Shown piece by piece: positions 40,492-49,151 of a stretch of DNA of 64,000 nucleotides. The translations under genes and the position numbers were made by a program. This stretch comes from Saccharomonospora piscinae (GTDB lineage Bacteria > Actinomycetota > Actinomycetes > Mycobacteriales > Pseudonocardiaceae): NCBI RefSeq assembly GCF_005862235.1, contig NZ_VCEK01000001.1, positions 496,001 through 560,000 of the forward strand, written 5' to 3'. Within the stretch, counting starts at the first letter, position 1. Each line of letters starts with the position of its first letter. The notes beneath the pieces were generated by a model. The model was not told the origin of the DNA and did not search any database. It saw only the letters and a program-made list of their open reading frames with translations.

Positions 40492-40653
40492 AGAGCCCCT
40501 AACACATTGGTCTGTTCGGCTCGCGACGCCCAGGCGGCGCCTCGCTGCGTTGGAGGATCGCCCACGTACTTCCAGTACGCGGACGCCCCTCCGCCTTGCG
40601 ACGCACCGCCTGGCCGCCGCTCCCTGATCGAACGCCAATGTGTTAGGGGCTCT
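40492..40653. mobile_element. MITE-like element (162 bp)
   Basis: Perfect 19-bp terminal inverted repeats AGAGCCCCTAACACATTGG (40492-40510) and its complement (40635-40653) enclose a non-coding core that is itself largely palindromic (GGCGGCGCCTCGCTGCGTTGG against the complement near 40590-40620). No transposase. The right repeat supplies the stop codon (TAA, 40645-40643) of the lipoprotein gene on the minus strand. A near-identical end sits at 29496-29517. Confidence 0.8.
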
Positions 40654-41602
40654 CAGGCAACTCCGGCCAGACGAGTCCGGCCAGTTCCGAGGCGGCGGCG
40701 CAGGGGTCCATCTCGGAGGCCGTGACCGACACCGCGACCACCTCGCGTTCGTTCGGGTCATCGGCGGAGAACGCGATGTGCGGGGTCGAGACCTCGCAGC
40801 CGAAGTCGCCGAGGGTCGCCGTCATCGTGGGCCGTCCCGCGATCTCGTCGGCGAAGTCGGTCAGGTCGGGCTGGAGCGCGACGTCGAAGCTCAGCTCGGC
40901 GGAGGCGTCCGTCATGGCGGGCCACGTGCATCCGTGCCCGCCGACCGCTTCCTGCGCGGCGACTCCGTCGCCGAGCACGTCGGCGGCGTCCGCGTCGTCG
41001 AGCAGGGAGCACGGCTCGATCTCCGCGAGCGAACCCGGCTGGAACGAGTGCGTGAACACCTCGTCGGACAGCGCGGCCGACTGGACGCCGTCGGTCGCGG
41101 CGTCGGCGATCCGGCAGGTCGCCTCCGGCTCGCCCTGCTCGGCGCCTTCCAGTTCCCGGGCCGCGATCGTCAGGCCGATGTCGTCGCCGAACACGAGTGC
41201 CCGCAGGCAGCCGATCTCGCTGTCGATGCTCTGCCGGTGCAGGCCACGCGACAGTTCCTCGTCCTCCGTGGGCCAGACGGTCTGTTGCGACTCGTCGTAG
41301 AGGTTGCCGACCGTGAGGGTCATGGTCGCGTCGGGGGTGTCGACGCCGACGAGGCAGTGCGAGAAGCCCGGCCGCTCGAAGTCGATCGTGCCCTCCGCTT
41401 CCTCGATCGTCCTCGGGTCGAGCAGGGCACAGAAGTCCACCGCGGCGAGGTCGCCGAGGGCGGCCTCCGCGGTCAGCGGCGGCTGCGCGGCGGAGCTGGG
41501 GGTGTCCGTGGTGTCGGACTGCTGGTCCTCCGACGTAGCACACGACGCGGTCAGCGTCACTGCCGCCACGGCGGCGATAAGTCCTGATTGTTTCTTGAGC
41601 AC
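40643..41602 (-). CDS. Lipoprotein with two DUF3558-like domains (319 aa)
   Basis: Lipoprotein signal with lipobox LTASC (Cys21). The mature protein has two related halves, each with a Cys-containing VDFCALLDP / IEPCSLLDD motif followed by a beta-rich domain with paired Cys (FSHCLVGV; GHGCTWPA), the DUF3558 pattern. Extracytoplasmic, membrane-anchored, function unknown. Its final residues (LPESP) and stop codon come from the inserted MITE, so the native C-terminus may be truncated by a few residues. Confidence 0.75.
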   Translation of the reverse strand: MLKKQSGLIAAVAAVTLTASCATSEDQQSDTTDTPSSAAQPPLTAEAALGDLAAVDFCALLDPRTIEEAEGTIDFERPGFSHCLVGVDTPDATMTLTVGNLYDESQQTVWPTEDEELSRGLHRQSIDSEIGCLRALVFGDDIGLTIAARELEGAEQGEPEATCRIADAATDGVQSAALSDEVFTHSFQPGSLAEIEPCSLLDDADAADVLGDGVAAQEAVGGHGCTWPAMTDASAELSFDVALQPDLTDFADEIAGRPTMTATLGDFGCEVSTPHIAFSADDPNEREVVAVSVTASEMDPCAAASELAGLVWPELPESP

Positions 41603-41825
41603 GGTTCGTGTATCGATCCCGGGACGAGTGCCGTCACGCCCGTGACGCTCTCGTGATGATCATGAAAGTTCGCCGAGACACCAGCGCTCTCCCCTTTGTT
41701 CCGCACCCACTTCTCGGCCATTCGGCCTACGACTTCCGGCGGCAGGAATTCCCCGCGGTCTTGTCTAAAGTTCACCCGACTGTGTGACTTCAGACAGTGC
41801 TGTTCAACCCTGAGCCGGAGGTGGC

Positions 41826-43244
41826 ATGTCCCGCTTCAGATCCCTGCTCCTTCCCACCGCGCTGGCGCTCGGCGTCGGTGGCGTGCTGGCCGCGCCCGTG
41901 GCCACCGCCGCTCCCGCCGGGGCGCAGGAGTGCGACACCACGAGCACGCCCTACAACTACGTCGTGCTGTATCAGGCGGGCACGCCGGAGGCGGCCGTCG
42001 ACCGCGAACTCGACGCACAGTGCGGCGACCGGGTCGCGTACTACCGGGAGATCGGCGTGGCCGTGGCCAGCTCCCGAAACGCCGACTTCGCTGAGCGGCT
42101 GGGAACCCACCGCGCCTACTCCGGTTCCCGGGAAGTCGCGCTCCCGTCCGCGTCGAGCGCGGCGGCTCGCGCGCAGGCCCGCGCCGAGATCGAGACCGAG
42201 GAGACCGTCGAGGTCGTGGCGGCCGCCGATCTCTCGGACCAGCAGTGGGACATGCGCATGATCCAGGCGCCGGAGGCCAACGCCGTGAACGAGGGCAGTG
42301 CCTCGGTGACGGTGGGCGTGCTCGACTCCGGCATCGAGCCCACGCACCCCGCCCTCGCGGAGTCACTCGACCCCGCGACCTCCGCCGGGTGCAACAGCGG
42401 CGCCCCCGACACGGACCCGGCGGCGTGGAGCCCGACGACCTCCGACCACGGCACCCACGTCGCGGGCACGATCGCGGGCCGCGACACCGACCGGGACTTC
42501 ACCGGGGTCGCACCGGGCGTGCGCATGGCGTCGGTGAAGGTCGTCAACGACAGCGGCTACATCTACCCGGAGGCGGCGGTCTGCGGCTTCATGTGGGCGG
42601 CCGAGCACGGCTTCGAGGTGACCAACAACAGCTACTACATCGACCCGGGCATGTTCTACTGCCCGACTCAGCCGGGTGACTCGGCGGCCTACGAGGCGGT
42701 GCGGCGCGCGGTCGCCCACTCCCAGAGGGAGGGCGTGCTCAACGTCGCGGCGGCGGGCAACAGCAACTTCGATCTGGCGAACCCGCCGGAGACGGACCCC
42801 AACCGAGGGCACCCGGTGGACGGTGGCTGCGCCATCCTGCCCAAGGGCCTCGACGGCGTGGTGACCACCTCGTCCGTCGGCTACGAGGGCACCAAGTCCT
42901 CGTTCAGCAACTACGGCACCGGCGAGGTCGACGTGACCGCGCCGGGCGGCGACTTCGCCCAGCTCCCGCCCGAGGGTGAAGGGGCGGGCTGCGTCCTGTC
43001 GAGCGTGGCGGGCGGGCAGTACGGCACAAAGTGCGGTACGTCCATGGCCTCGCCGCACGCCGCCGGAGTGGCCGCGCTGATCGCGAGCCGCCACCCGCAC
43101 ATCCCGCCGCAGGCCACGGCGGCGCTGCTGCGGGCCAAGGCGGACCGCGTCGCGTGTGGTGACGACGACCGCTGCGACGGACCGGCCGCGAACAACTCGT
43201 TCTACGGCCGGGGAATGGTCAACGCACTGGCCGCGGTGCGGTAG
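41826..43244 (+). CDS. Secreted subtilisin-family serine protease (472 aa)
   Basis: Signal peptide to ~residue 33 (ATAAPAGAQ), an I9-like propeptide (YNYVVLYQAGTPE, YYREIGVAVASS) and a peptidase S8 domain. The catalytic triad is visible: Asp167 in VGVLDSGIEP, His208 in DHGTHVAG, Ser406 in GTSMASPHAAG, with oxyanion Asn in AAAGNSN. Five or more Cys suggest disulfides. Expected to mature by autoproteolysis outside the cell. Divergent from the lipoprotein gene across 223 bp. Confidence 0.93.
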   Translation: MSRFRSLLLPTALALGVGGVLAAPVATAAPAGAQECDTTSTPYNYVVLYQAGTPEAAVDRELDAQCGDRVAYYREIGVAVASSRNADFAERLGTHRAYSGSREVALPSASSAAARAQARAEIETEETVEVVAAADLSDQQWDMRMIQAPEANAVNEGSASVTVGVLDSGIEPTHPALAESLDPATSAGCNSGAPDTDPAAWSPTTSDHGTHVAGTIAGRDTDRDFTGVAPGVRMASVKVVNDSGYIYPEAAVCGFMWAAEHGFEVTNNSYYIDPGMFYCPTQPGDSAAYEAVRRAVAHSQREGVLNVAAAGNSNFDLANPPETDPNRGHPVDGGCAILPKGLDGVVTTSSVGYEGTKSSFSNYGTGEVDVTAPGGDFAQLPPEGEGAGCVLSSVAGGQYGTKCGTSMASPHAAGVAALIASRHPHIPPQATAALLRAKADRVACGDDDRCDGPAANNSFYGRGMVNALAAVR

Positions 43245-43250
43245 CCGACA

Positions 43251-43285
43251 CGGGCGGGACGGGCGAGACCCACCCGTCCCGCCCG
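43251..43285. terminator. Bidirectional hairpin between S8 protease and PKS
   Basis: 13-bp perfect stem CGGGCGGGACGGG / CCCGTCCCGCCCG with a 9-base loop between convergent genes, 7 bp after the protease stop. Confidence 0.8.
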
Positions 43286-43334
43286 GTGACGCCGTGCGCA
43301 CCACGTCGGCGCCGGACAGCGTCCAACGGCGACG

Positions 43335-44387
43335 TCAGGTGGCGTGAACCAGTGCGGCGTAGAGGGTCAGGCCGGGGCCGAAGGCCATCGCGACCCCGTA
43401 CCGTCCCACCCGGGGGCGGCAGGCGGCGCGCAACGCGCTGAGCACGAGCAGCACCGTCGCGGAGGAGCAGTTGCCGTGCTCGGCCAGAACGTGCCGGGAC
43501 TCCGCGAGAGCGGCGTCGGGCAACGTCAGTCCGCCGCGCACGGCCTCCAGGATGCGAGGTCCTCCCGGGTGTACGGCCCAGGCGTCGACGTCCGCCGTGG
43601 TCAGGCCGTGCCGCGCGAGCAGTTCGGTGATCATCGGGGCGACGTGGCGGGACAGCACGTCCGGAACGCGGGGCGACAGCCCCATGCGGAAGCCGAGGTC
43701 GGTGACGTTCCAGGTCATGTGGTCCGCGCCTGCCGGGTCGGTCAACGCCGCGATGTCCACGACCGCGAGCCCCCCGTTTCGGGGCCCCGGCTGCACGACC
43801 ACCGCCGCCGCCGCGTCGCTGAACAGGGAGTGCGCCACGGCTTGGTCCAGGCTTTCGGTGGCCGGTTGCAGGTGCAGGGAAGTGAGTTCCAGGCACAGCA
43901 GTACCGCTGCCCTGTCCCGCGACGACACGAAGTCCGCGACCGCGCCGAGTCCCGGGATCGCGGCGTGGCAACCCATGTGGCCGATCAACAGCCGCTGGAC
44001 GTCGGGCGTCATCCCGAGATCGGCGGTGACCCGGATGTCCAGTCCCGGCGTGGTGTAGCCGGTGCAGGAGGCCACCGCCAACAGGCCGACGTCCTCGGCG
44101 GCCAGACCGCTGTCGGCCAGCGCGGCGGCGACCGCACCCACTCCCAGCGGAGGCGCCTCCTGGGCGTAGCGCCGCATCCGGGCACCGGTTGACCACGTCG
44201 ACACGTCCTCGACCAGCGGGTTCACCGCTGTGTGACGGCGGCGGACCCGCGCGGAGCGAAACACCCGCCCCGCGGCCTCGGCGCCCGCGAAGTGACGAGC
44301 GAAGAACCCCTCCCACAGCACGTCCTGGCCGACGCACTCGGGCAGCGCACTCCCGAATCCGGTGATGTGGGCGGTGGTGCTCACCAT
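43335..44387 (-). CDS. Type III polyketide synthase (350 aa)
   Basis: Chalcone/stilbene-synthase fold with the triad Cys140 (IGHMGCHAAIPG), His273 (WAVHPGGPRIL) and Asn306 (EHGNCSSAT), plus the C-terminal MAFGPGLTLY loop. Such enzymes condense a starter CoA with malonyl-CoA to give resorcinols, pyrones or quinone precursors. The ATG at 44387 overlaps the upstream acyl-CoA dehydrogenase gene by 7 bp. Last gene of a UbiA, methyltransferase, dehydrogenase, PKS operon. An extended frame to 44486 lacks similarity. Confidence 0.92.
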   Translation of the reverse strand: MVSTTAHITGFGSALPECVGQDVLWEGFFARHFAGAEAAGRVFRSARVRRRHTAVNPLVEDVSTWSTGARMRRYAQEAPPLGVGAVAAALADSGLAAEDVGLLAVASCTGYTTPGLDIRVTADLGMTPDVQRLLIGHMGCHAAIPGLGAVADFVSSRDRAAVLLCLELTSLHLQPATESLDQAVAHSLFSDAAAAVVVQPGPRNGGLAVVDIAALTDPAGADHMTWNVTDLGFRMGLSPRVPDVLSRHVAPMITELLARHGLTTADVDAWAVHPGGPRILEAVRGGLTLPDAALAESRHVLAEHGNCSSATVLLVLSALRAACRPRVGRYGVAMAFGPGLTLYAALVHAT

Positions 44388-45571
44388 CGAGGAACTGCCG
44401 TATCCCGGTCGGGATCGCCGCCCAGTGCCGCGACCCCGAGCCAGTCGGCGCAGACGTCCGAGGTCGGTGGTTGCAGCGCGCCACATCGGGCGTCGCGGAA
44501 AAGTCGTTCGAGGGCGTGGCCACGGCGGGTGGCCGAGGTGCCCGCGGCCTCGAGCATGCTGGTGGCGACCTGGGCGGCGGTGTCACCGGCGAGCAGTTTC
44601 GCGCGCCACGCCCACCGGCGTGTCTCCTCCGCGCCGGGATCGGTGTCGACCCGCCATGCGGCCTCGGTGACGGTGAGGCGGGCCGCCGCCACCGCCGCGT
44701 CCGCTCGGCCGATCCGGGCTCGCGCGGCGGGCAGGTGCTGCAGACCTCGCTCGGTCAGGTGTGCCGAGGCGGCGTCGATCGCGGACTGTGCCACCCCGAC
44801 GTAGACCGCCGCATAGGACGCGACCAGCCAGTGCGGCATGACCTGCGCCAGTAGCAGGGTGAGCCCCTCGACACCGCCGAGGAGAGCGTCGGCGGGAACG
44901 GTGACGTCCAGGTGCAGGTCGTGGCTGCCGGTGGCCCGCATACCCAGTGAGTTCCACGTCGGTTCGACGGTCACTCCGGCGCAGGCCGGGACGAGGAAGT
45001 ACGACACGACCGGCTCACTGTCCACCCCGGTTTCCGCGGCCCGCGCCGCCACCAGGTACGCGTCGGCGTGACCGGCAGCGGACACGAACGCCTTGGAACC
45101 CGTGAGGTGGAACCCCCCGTCCGTTCGCTCGTAGCGGGTCGTCAGCCGCGACAGCCGGGAGCCCGCACCGCGTTCGCTCATGGCCACGGCGTAGAGAGCA
45201 CCGGCTGCGGCGTCGGCGAGAATGCGGTCACGAGCGGCGAAGTAGCTCGGCGGGGCTCCCATCGACCGGGCCACCTCGTCCGGTGTGTGCGCCAACGAGC
45301 CCGTCACCGAGGCGTGCATGTTGAAGATCAGAGCGGTCGCACCCGATCCGGTGGCGAGCACGCTCGCGACGTCGGCGTAGTCGGTGAAGCGGGCTCCGCA
45401 ACCACCGAGCCGCGGGGGCACCATCAGCCCCAGCAGCCCTGCCGCGCGCAGTGCGTCGAAGTCCTCCCGGGGGAAGGCTCCCGTCTCGTCGTACTCCGCG
45501 GCGCGGTGCGCCAGCGCCGGAGCCAGGTCGCGCGCGGTCACCACGGGGCTCACCCGGTCCGCGCTCGTCAT
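44381..45571 (-). CDS. Acyl-CoA dehydrogenase family protein (396 aa)
   Basis: Acyl-CoA dehydrogenase architecture: N-terminal helical domain (FPREDFDALRAAGLLGLMVP), central beta domain with AMSERGAGSRLSRLTTRYER and GFHLTGSKAFVSAAGHADAY, then a C-terminal helical domain (VAQSAIDAAS; LEAAGTSATRRGHALERLFR). In secondary-metabolite operons this superfamily includes flavin-dependent monooxygenases and desaturases. The canonical catalytic Glu of the C-terminal domain was not evident, so hydroxylation rather than beta-oxidation is possible. ATGA overlap with the methyltransferase gene. Confidence 0.85.
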   Translation of the reverse strand: MTSADRVSPVVTARDLAPALAHRAAEYDETGAFPREDFDALRAAGLLGLMVPPRLGGCGARFTDYADVASVLATGSGATALIFNMHASVTGSLAHTPDEVARSMGAPPSYFAARDRILADAAAGALYAVAMSERGAGSRLSRLTTRYERTDGGFHLTGSKAFVSAAGHADAYLVAARAAETGVDSEPVVSYFLVPACAGVTVEPTWNSLGMRATGSHDLHLDVTVPADALLGGVEGLTLLLAQVMPHWLVASYAAVYVGVAQSAIDAASAHLTERGLQHLPAARARIGRADAAVAAARLTVTEAAWRVDTDPGAEETRRWAWRAKLLAGDTAAQVATSMLEAAGTSATRRGHALERLFRDARCGALQPPTSDVCADWLGVAALGGDPDRDTAVPRW

Positions 45572-46314
45572 CGCCGTCGCCCCACGGCCTGGAAGAGCAC
45601 CGCCGTGGTCGGTGCCGGTCGCATGCGGACCCGCTCGGTGCGTCCGGCCAGCCAGCGCGCCAGATCGGTGAGGCTCGGCCTGATTCCCCGCAGTCGCAGG
45701 GTCACGCGGTGCGCCGCGCACTGGCGCACGAGCGCGGCGCGGTCGACGAACAATGCCGGATCGTGAATACCCGGTGGAGGGCCACCCGGTATCCGCTCGG
45801 CCACCGTCACCGCGAGGAAACGCGCCAGCGCCGTCGCGGCCAGCGTGTCGATCACCAGCAGTCCTCCGGTACGGAGCAGCCGGCAGGCTTCGCCGACCAC
45901 CGTCGGCAGGTCATCGACGTGTTCGAGGATCTCCCCCGCGCTGACCACGTCCGCGCAACCATCGCGCAGCGGCACGTTCAGCACGTCACCGCGGACGGGA
46001 GTCACCCCGTGCCGGGCGGCCTGCAGCAGCGCGGAGGAACCAAGATCCACCCCGATGTGGTGGAAACCCTTGCCTTCCAGGTGCGGAGCCAGAAGCCCCG
46101 CCCCACAGCCGAGGTCGACCAGCACGGCGCCGGGACGGCCGGCCGGTGGCACCAGGGCCGCCCTCGCCGCGGCCAGCCAGTGCAGCGCCGCGAAGGCCCC
46201 ACGGGGACGCCACCACTCCGCGGCGAGGTCGTCGTACTGCGCCGGGTCGTTGCGGCCCCGGGGCGACTCCGGGTGGGAAGACCGCCACATCCGGACGTCC
46301 GGTAAGGCAAGCAC
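45568..46314 (-). CDS. Class I SAM-dependent methyltransferase, UbiG-like (248 aa)
   Basis: SAM-site VLVDLGCGAGLLAPHL, then HHIGVDLGSSALLQAA and a post-II GDVLNVPLRDGCADVVSAGE. The N-terminal YDDLAAEWWRPRGAFAALHW is typical of UbiG-type 3-O-methyltransferases acting on prenylated phenols. GTG at 46314 used; ATG at 46290 is an alternative. Its position between a UbiA prenyltransferase and a type III PKS supports action on a prenylated polyketide phenol. Confidence 0.88.
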   Translation of the reverse strand: MLALPDVRMWRSSHPESPRGRNDPAQYDDLAAEWWRPRGAFAALHWLAAARAALVPPAGRPGAVLVDLGCGAGLLAPHLEGKGFHHIGVDLGSSALLQAARHGVTPVRGDVLNVPLRDGCADVVSAGEILEHVDDLPTVVGEACRLLRTGGLLVIDTLAATALARFLAVTVAERIPGGPPPGIHDPALFVDRAALVRQCAAHRVTLRLRGIRPSLTDLARWLAGRTERVRMRPAPTTAVLFQAVGRRR

Positions 46315-46376
46315 CTCCGCAGTGTGGCCGATCGCGACGATGTCGGCTGGCCTCGGAAACCGTCACGGTGAAGCAC

Positions 46377-47213
46377 TCACGCCACGATCGTGTGACCGGC
46401 CGCGACCAGCAACGCCAGGTCGAGCAGCGCGACCACCAGCACCGCGCGGAACGATGCGTGCGACCCTGCGGCACGCCCCAGGAGGAAACCGGTCGCCAGC
46501 ACGGCCGTCGCGAGCACGGGGACTCCCGCCGCCACAAGCGGCTCCACCGGCGCCGTGACCGCGAGGATCACCGACGCGGTCAGCAGCAGCGTCGCCGCCG
46601 CCGTGCGGCTGCCCACGGCGCCGAGCCGGTGCGGCAGCCCGTGGACACCGGTCGCCGCGTCGGCCGTGAGGTCAGGCAGCACGTTGGTGAAATGCGCTCC
46701 CGCGCCGAGCAGCGCACCGGCGACCGGCAGCCACCAGGGCGGCGCGGGCGCACCGGGAAGCCCGAGGACCACGAATGTGGGTAGCAGCCCGAACGACAGC
46801 GCGTACGGCAGCACCGACAGCGGCGTCGACTTGACACCGGCGTTGTAGACCCACGCCGAGGCCACGGCCACCAGGTGAACCGCCCCCGCCACCATCCCCG
46901 ACGCCAGCGACGCGGGCACGCACACGAGCGCGGCGATCACCGTCGCCACACCCAATGCCCGCCGCGAGACGCCGCAAGCCACCACGGGTTTGTCCTTCCG
47001 CCCGGCGAGCCGGTCGCGGTCGGCGTCGAGGTAGTCGTTGAGCCACCCGACCGACAGCTGCCCCGACAGCACGGCCACCGCCACCGCCACCACTCCGCTG
47101 CCGTCGCGTCCGGTGCTCAGTGCCAGCCCCACGGCGACGGCGGTGACGACCACGGTCGGTTCCGGGTGACTGGCGCGGACCAACGCCATCGCACGTGCTG
47201 CGGGACCTCCCAC
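46377..47213 (-). CDS. UbiA-family prenyltransferase (about 278 aa)
   Basis: Polytopic membrane protein with the two Asp-rich motifs: first NDYLDADRDRLAGRKDKP, second PDLTADAATGVHGLPHR. These bind prenyl diphosphate through Mg. About 8-9 transmembrane helices are visible. Start uncertain: GTG 47213 or ATG 47189 precede SHPEPTVVVTAVAVGL; a longer frame reaching 47333 would overlap the divergent fur gene. First gene of the biosynthetic operon. Confidence 0.85.
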   Translation of the reverse strand: MGGPAARAMALVRASHPEPTVVVTAVAVGLALSTGRDGSGVVAVAVAVLSGQLSVGWLNDYLDADRDRLAGRKDKPVVACGVSRRALGVATVIAALVCVPASLASGMVAGAVHLVAVASAWVYNAGVKSTPLSVLPYALSFGLLPTFVVLGLPGAPAPPWWLPVAGALLGAGAHFTNVLPDLTADAATGVHGLPHRLGAVGSRTAAATLLLTASVILAVTAPVEPLVAAGVPVLATAVLATGFLLGRAAGSHASFRAVLVVALLDLALLVAAGHTIVA

Positions 47214-47331
47214 GCACCGCAGTCTGACACGGCGGGCTCGCACCGCCCACCGGGCGAGCAGGCCAGCCAGTGCGGGCCCGGGCGCGACCCGGCTGCTGGC
47301 CGAAAGCGGGTGACGCAGGCGAGACTGGGGC

Positions 47332-47808
47332 ATGACCGCGCACGCACACGCTCTGGGAATGCAGCCGGACGAGGCCGTCGCTTTCGTGCTCGACCAGTTG
47401 CGCTCCCACGGGCACCGGATCACCGGGGCGCGCAGCGCGGTGATCGAGGCGTTGGCACAGATCGGCGGGCATCCCAGCGCGGAGCAGCTGGCCGAGCGCG
47501 TGCGGGCACGCTACCCCGCCATCCACCGCGCCACCGTGTACCGGACGCTGGAGACGCTGTCGGAACTCGGTGTGGTGACGCACGTCCACATCGGGGGCGG
47601 GGCCAGTACCTACCACCTCACGCCCGGCACGGCGGCGAACGGACACCTGCACGCGAGCTGCCGCGGGTGTGGGCGAATCGTCGACCTGCCCGGCGACCTG
47701 CTCGCGCCGGTGGTGGAACGGCTCGCGCGGGAGAGTGAGTTCGAACTCGACCCCGCCCAGGTCGCCCTGTCCGGCCGCTGCCGGGAGTGCCGCGACGCCA
47801 CAGGCTAG
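47332..47808 (+). CDS. Fur-family metalloregulator (158 aa)
   Basis: Winged helix (HRITGARSAVIEALAQIGGH, PSAEQLAERVRARYPAIHRA, TVYRTLETLSELGVV) followed by a metal-binding domain with GHLHASCRGCG and a C-terminal CRECR, i.e. two CxxC structural zinc sites. Could sense Fe (Fur) or Zn (Zur). It heads an ABC importer operon of FecCD type, favouring iron or siderophore control. Divergent from the UbiA operon. Confidence 0.88.
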   Translation: MTAHAHALGMQPDEAVAFVLDQLRSHGHRITGARSAVIEALAQIGGHPSAEQLAERVRARYPAIHRATVYRTLETLSELGVVTHVHIGGGASTYHLTPGTAANGHLHASCRGCGRIVDLPGDLLAPVVERLARESEFELDPAQVALSGRCRECRDATG

Positions 47809-47880
47809 CGGGTGCCCGTGATGGGGTGATGGGGGCGATGCCCCGGTCCACGTCACCGCAACGGACCTTGACGCGACAAA

Positions 47881-47894
47881 GTCGCAGTTGCGAC
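47881..47894. promoter_or_regulatory. Candidate operator palindrome upstream of ABC importer
   Basis: GTCGCAGTTGCGAC: half-sites GTCGCA and TGCGAC around GT, ~115 bp before the permease start, with a further near-repeat GACGCTGTCG beside it. It could be the target of the adjacent Fur-type protein. It does not match the E. coli Fur box. Confidence 0.35.
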
Positions 47895-48009
47895 GCTGTC
47901 GTGCAGCGAAGGCCACCTTCACTGCGTGTGGCACCACGGCACTACCCGGCACAGCCCTCTGACGCTCGCACCCCGGGCCCGTCCGACCGATCCGAGGGAG
48001 GCAGCGGCC

Positions 48010-49134
48010 TTGACGTTGTCCGCACACGCCCGTTCCCTCGACGGTCAGCACAGTCGGCACGGTCAACAGGATCAGCAGGCCGACGATCTCGGCCAGACCC
48101 CCCGGCGACGACGGAGCCTGCTCTGGCTCACCGGTCTCGGCCTCGGTTTGGTCGTCACTGTCGTGTTCGCCGTCTGCCTCGGCGCGGTGGGGATACCGCC
48201 CTCGACCGTGGTCTCGATCATCGGCCACCACGTCCTCGGCACGCCCGCCGGCGGCGCGACACTCGCGCAGGACTCGATCGTCTGGCAGGTGCGTCTGCCG
48301 CGCGTGCTGCTCGGGGCCGCGGTCGGCGCCGGGCTCGCCGTCTGCGGGGTGGCGTTGCAGGCCATGGTGCGCAACGTGCTCGCCGATCCGTACCTGCTCG
48401 GCGTCAGTTCGGGAGCCTCGACGGGGGCGGCCGGGGCGATCCTCTTCGGATTCGGCGCGGGCCTCGGGGAGCACGCGCTGGCACTCAGCGCGTTCGCCGG
48501 TGCGCTCGGGGCGTCCGTGGTCGTCTTCGTCGTGGCCCGCGCGGGTGGCCGCATCACGTCGCTGCGCCTGCTGCTGGCCGGGGTCGCCGTCGGCTACGCG
48601 CTCTACGCCGCCACGAGCTTTCTGATTTTCGCGTCGGACTCCGCCGAGGGTGCCCGGTCGGTCCTGTTCTGGCTGCTCGGCTCCCTGGGCCTGGCCAGCT
48701 GGGGCATGCCGCTGGCGGCGGTACTGGTGATCGTCTGCGGGACCGTCGCCGCGCTCCTGATCTGGAGTCGCCGCCTCGACGCGCTGGCGGTCGGCGACGA
48801 GACCGCACACACGCTGGGGGTGTCACCGACCCGTTTCCGGGTGCTGCTGCTGGCCGTGGTCTCGCTCTGCGTCGGCGCGGTCGTGGCCGCCTCCGGGGGC
48901 ATCGGCTTCGTCGGGCTGGTCATCCCCCACGTCGCGCGCCGTTTCGTCGGCGCGGCCCACGGGCGCTGCGTTCCCGTGGCCGCGCTGATCGGCGCCGTGT
49001 TCCTCGTCTGGGCCGATGTCGTGGCGCGGGTGCTGCTCGTTCCCCGGGAGCTTCCCATCGGGATCATCACCGCGCTCGTCGGTGCGCCGTTCCTGCTCGT
49101 CCTGGTCCGGCGCTTCCACGCGACCACCACCTGA
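48010..49134 (+). CDS. FecCD-type ABC transporter permease (374 aa)
   Basis: Multi-span permease with FecCD signatures: RLPRVLLGAAVGAGLAVCGV, QAMVRNVLADPYLLGVSSGA, RLLLAGVAV and the EAA-like GFVGLVIPHVARRFVGAAHG. TTG at 48010 follows GAGGGAGG at 8 bp; an in-frame GTG at 47926 is a weaker alternative. Imports siderophore-iron, haem or cobalamin with the next two gene products. Confidence 0.9.
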   Translation: MTLSAHARSLDGQHSRHGQQDQQADDLGQTPRRRRSLLWLTGLGLGLVVTVVFAVCLGAVGIPPSTVVSIIGHHVLGTPAGGATLAQDSIVWQVRLPRVLLGAAVGAGLAVCGVALQAMVRNVLADPYLLGVSSGASTGAAGAILFGFGAGLGEHALALSAFAGALGASVVVFVVARAGGRITSLRLLLAGVAVGYALYAATSFLIFASDSAEGARSVLFWLLGSLGLASWGMPLAAVLVIVCGTVAALLIWSRRLDALAVGDETAHTLGVSPTRFRVLLLAVVSLCVGAVVAASGGIGFVGLVIPHVARRFVGAAHGRCVPVAALIGAVFLVWADVVARVLLVPRELPIGIITALVGAPFLLVLVRRFHATTT

Positions 49135-49151
49135 GACCGCCGGAGGAACCG

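Noticed and set aside
40492..40653. Interpretation of the 162-bp palindromic sequence as a structured RNA
   Set aside because: The perfect 19-bp terminal repeats and a matching solo end at 29.5 kb fit a mobile MITE better; the fold is explained by its inverted repeats.
46672..48810. 712-codon minus frame across fur and the ABC permease
   Set aside because: Shadow frame; both plus-strand genes have clear families and ribosome sites.
47787..49151. Extension of the substrate-binding protein frame back to 47787
   Set aside because: This part overlaps the permease in another frame and is R/G/A-rich; the lipoprotein signal starts at the ATG 49152 with a strong ribosome site.
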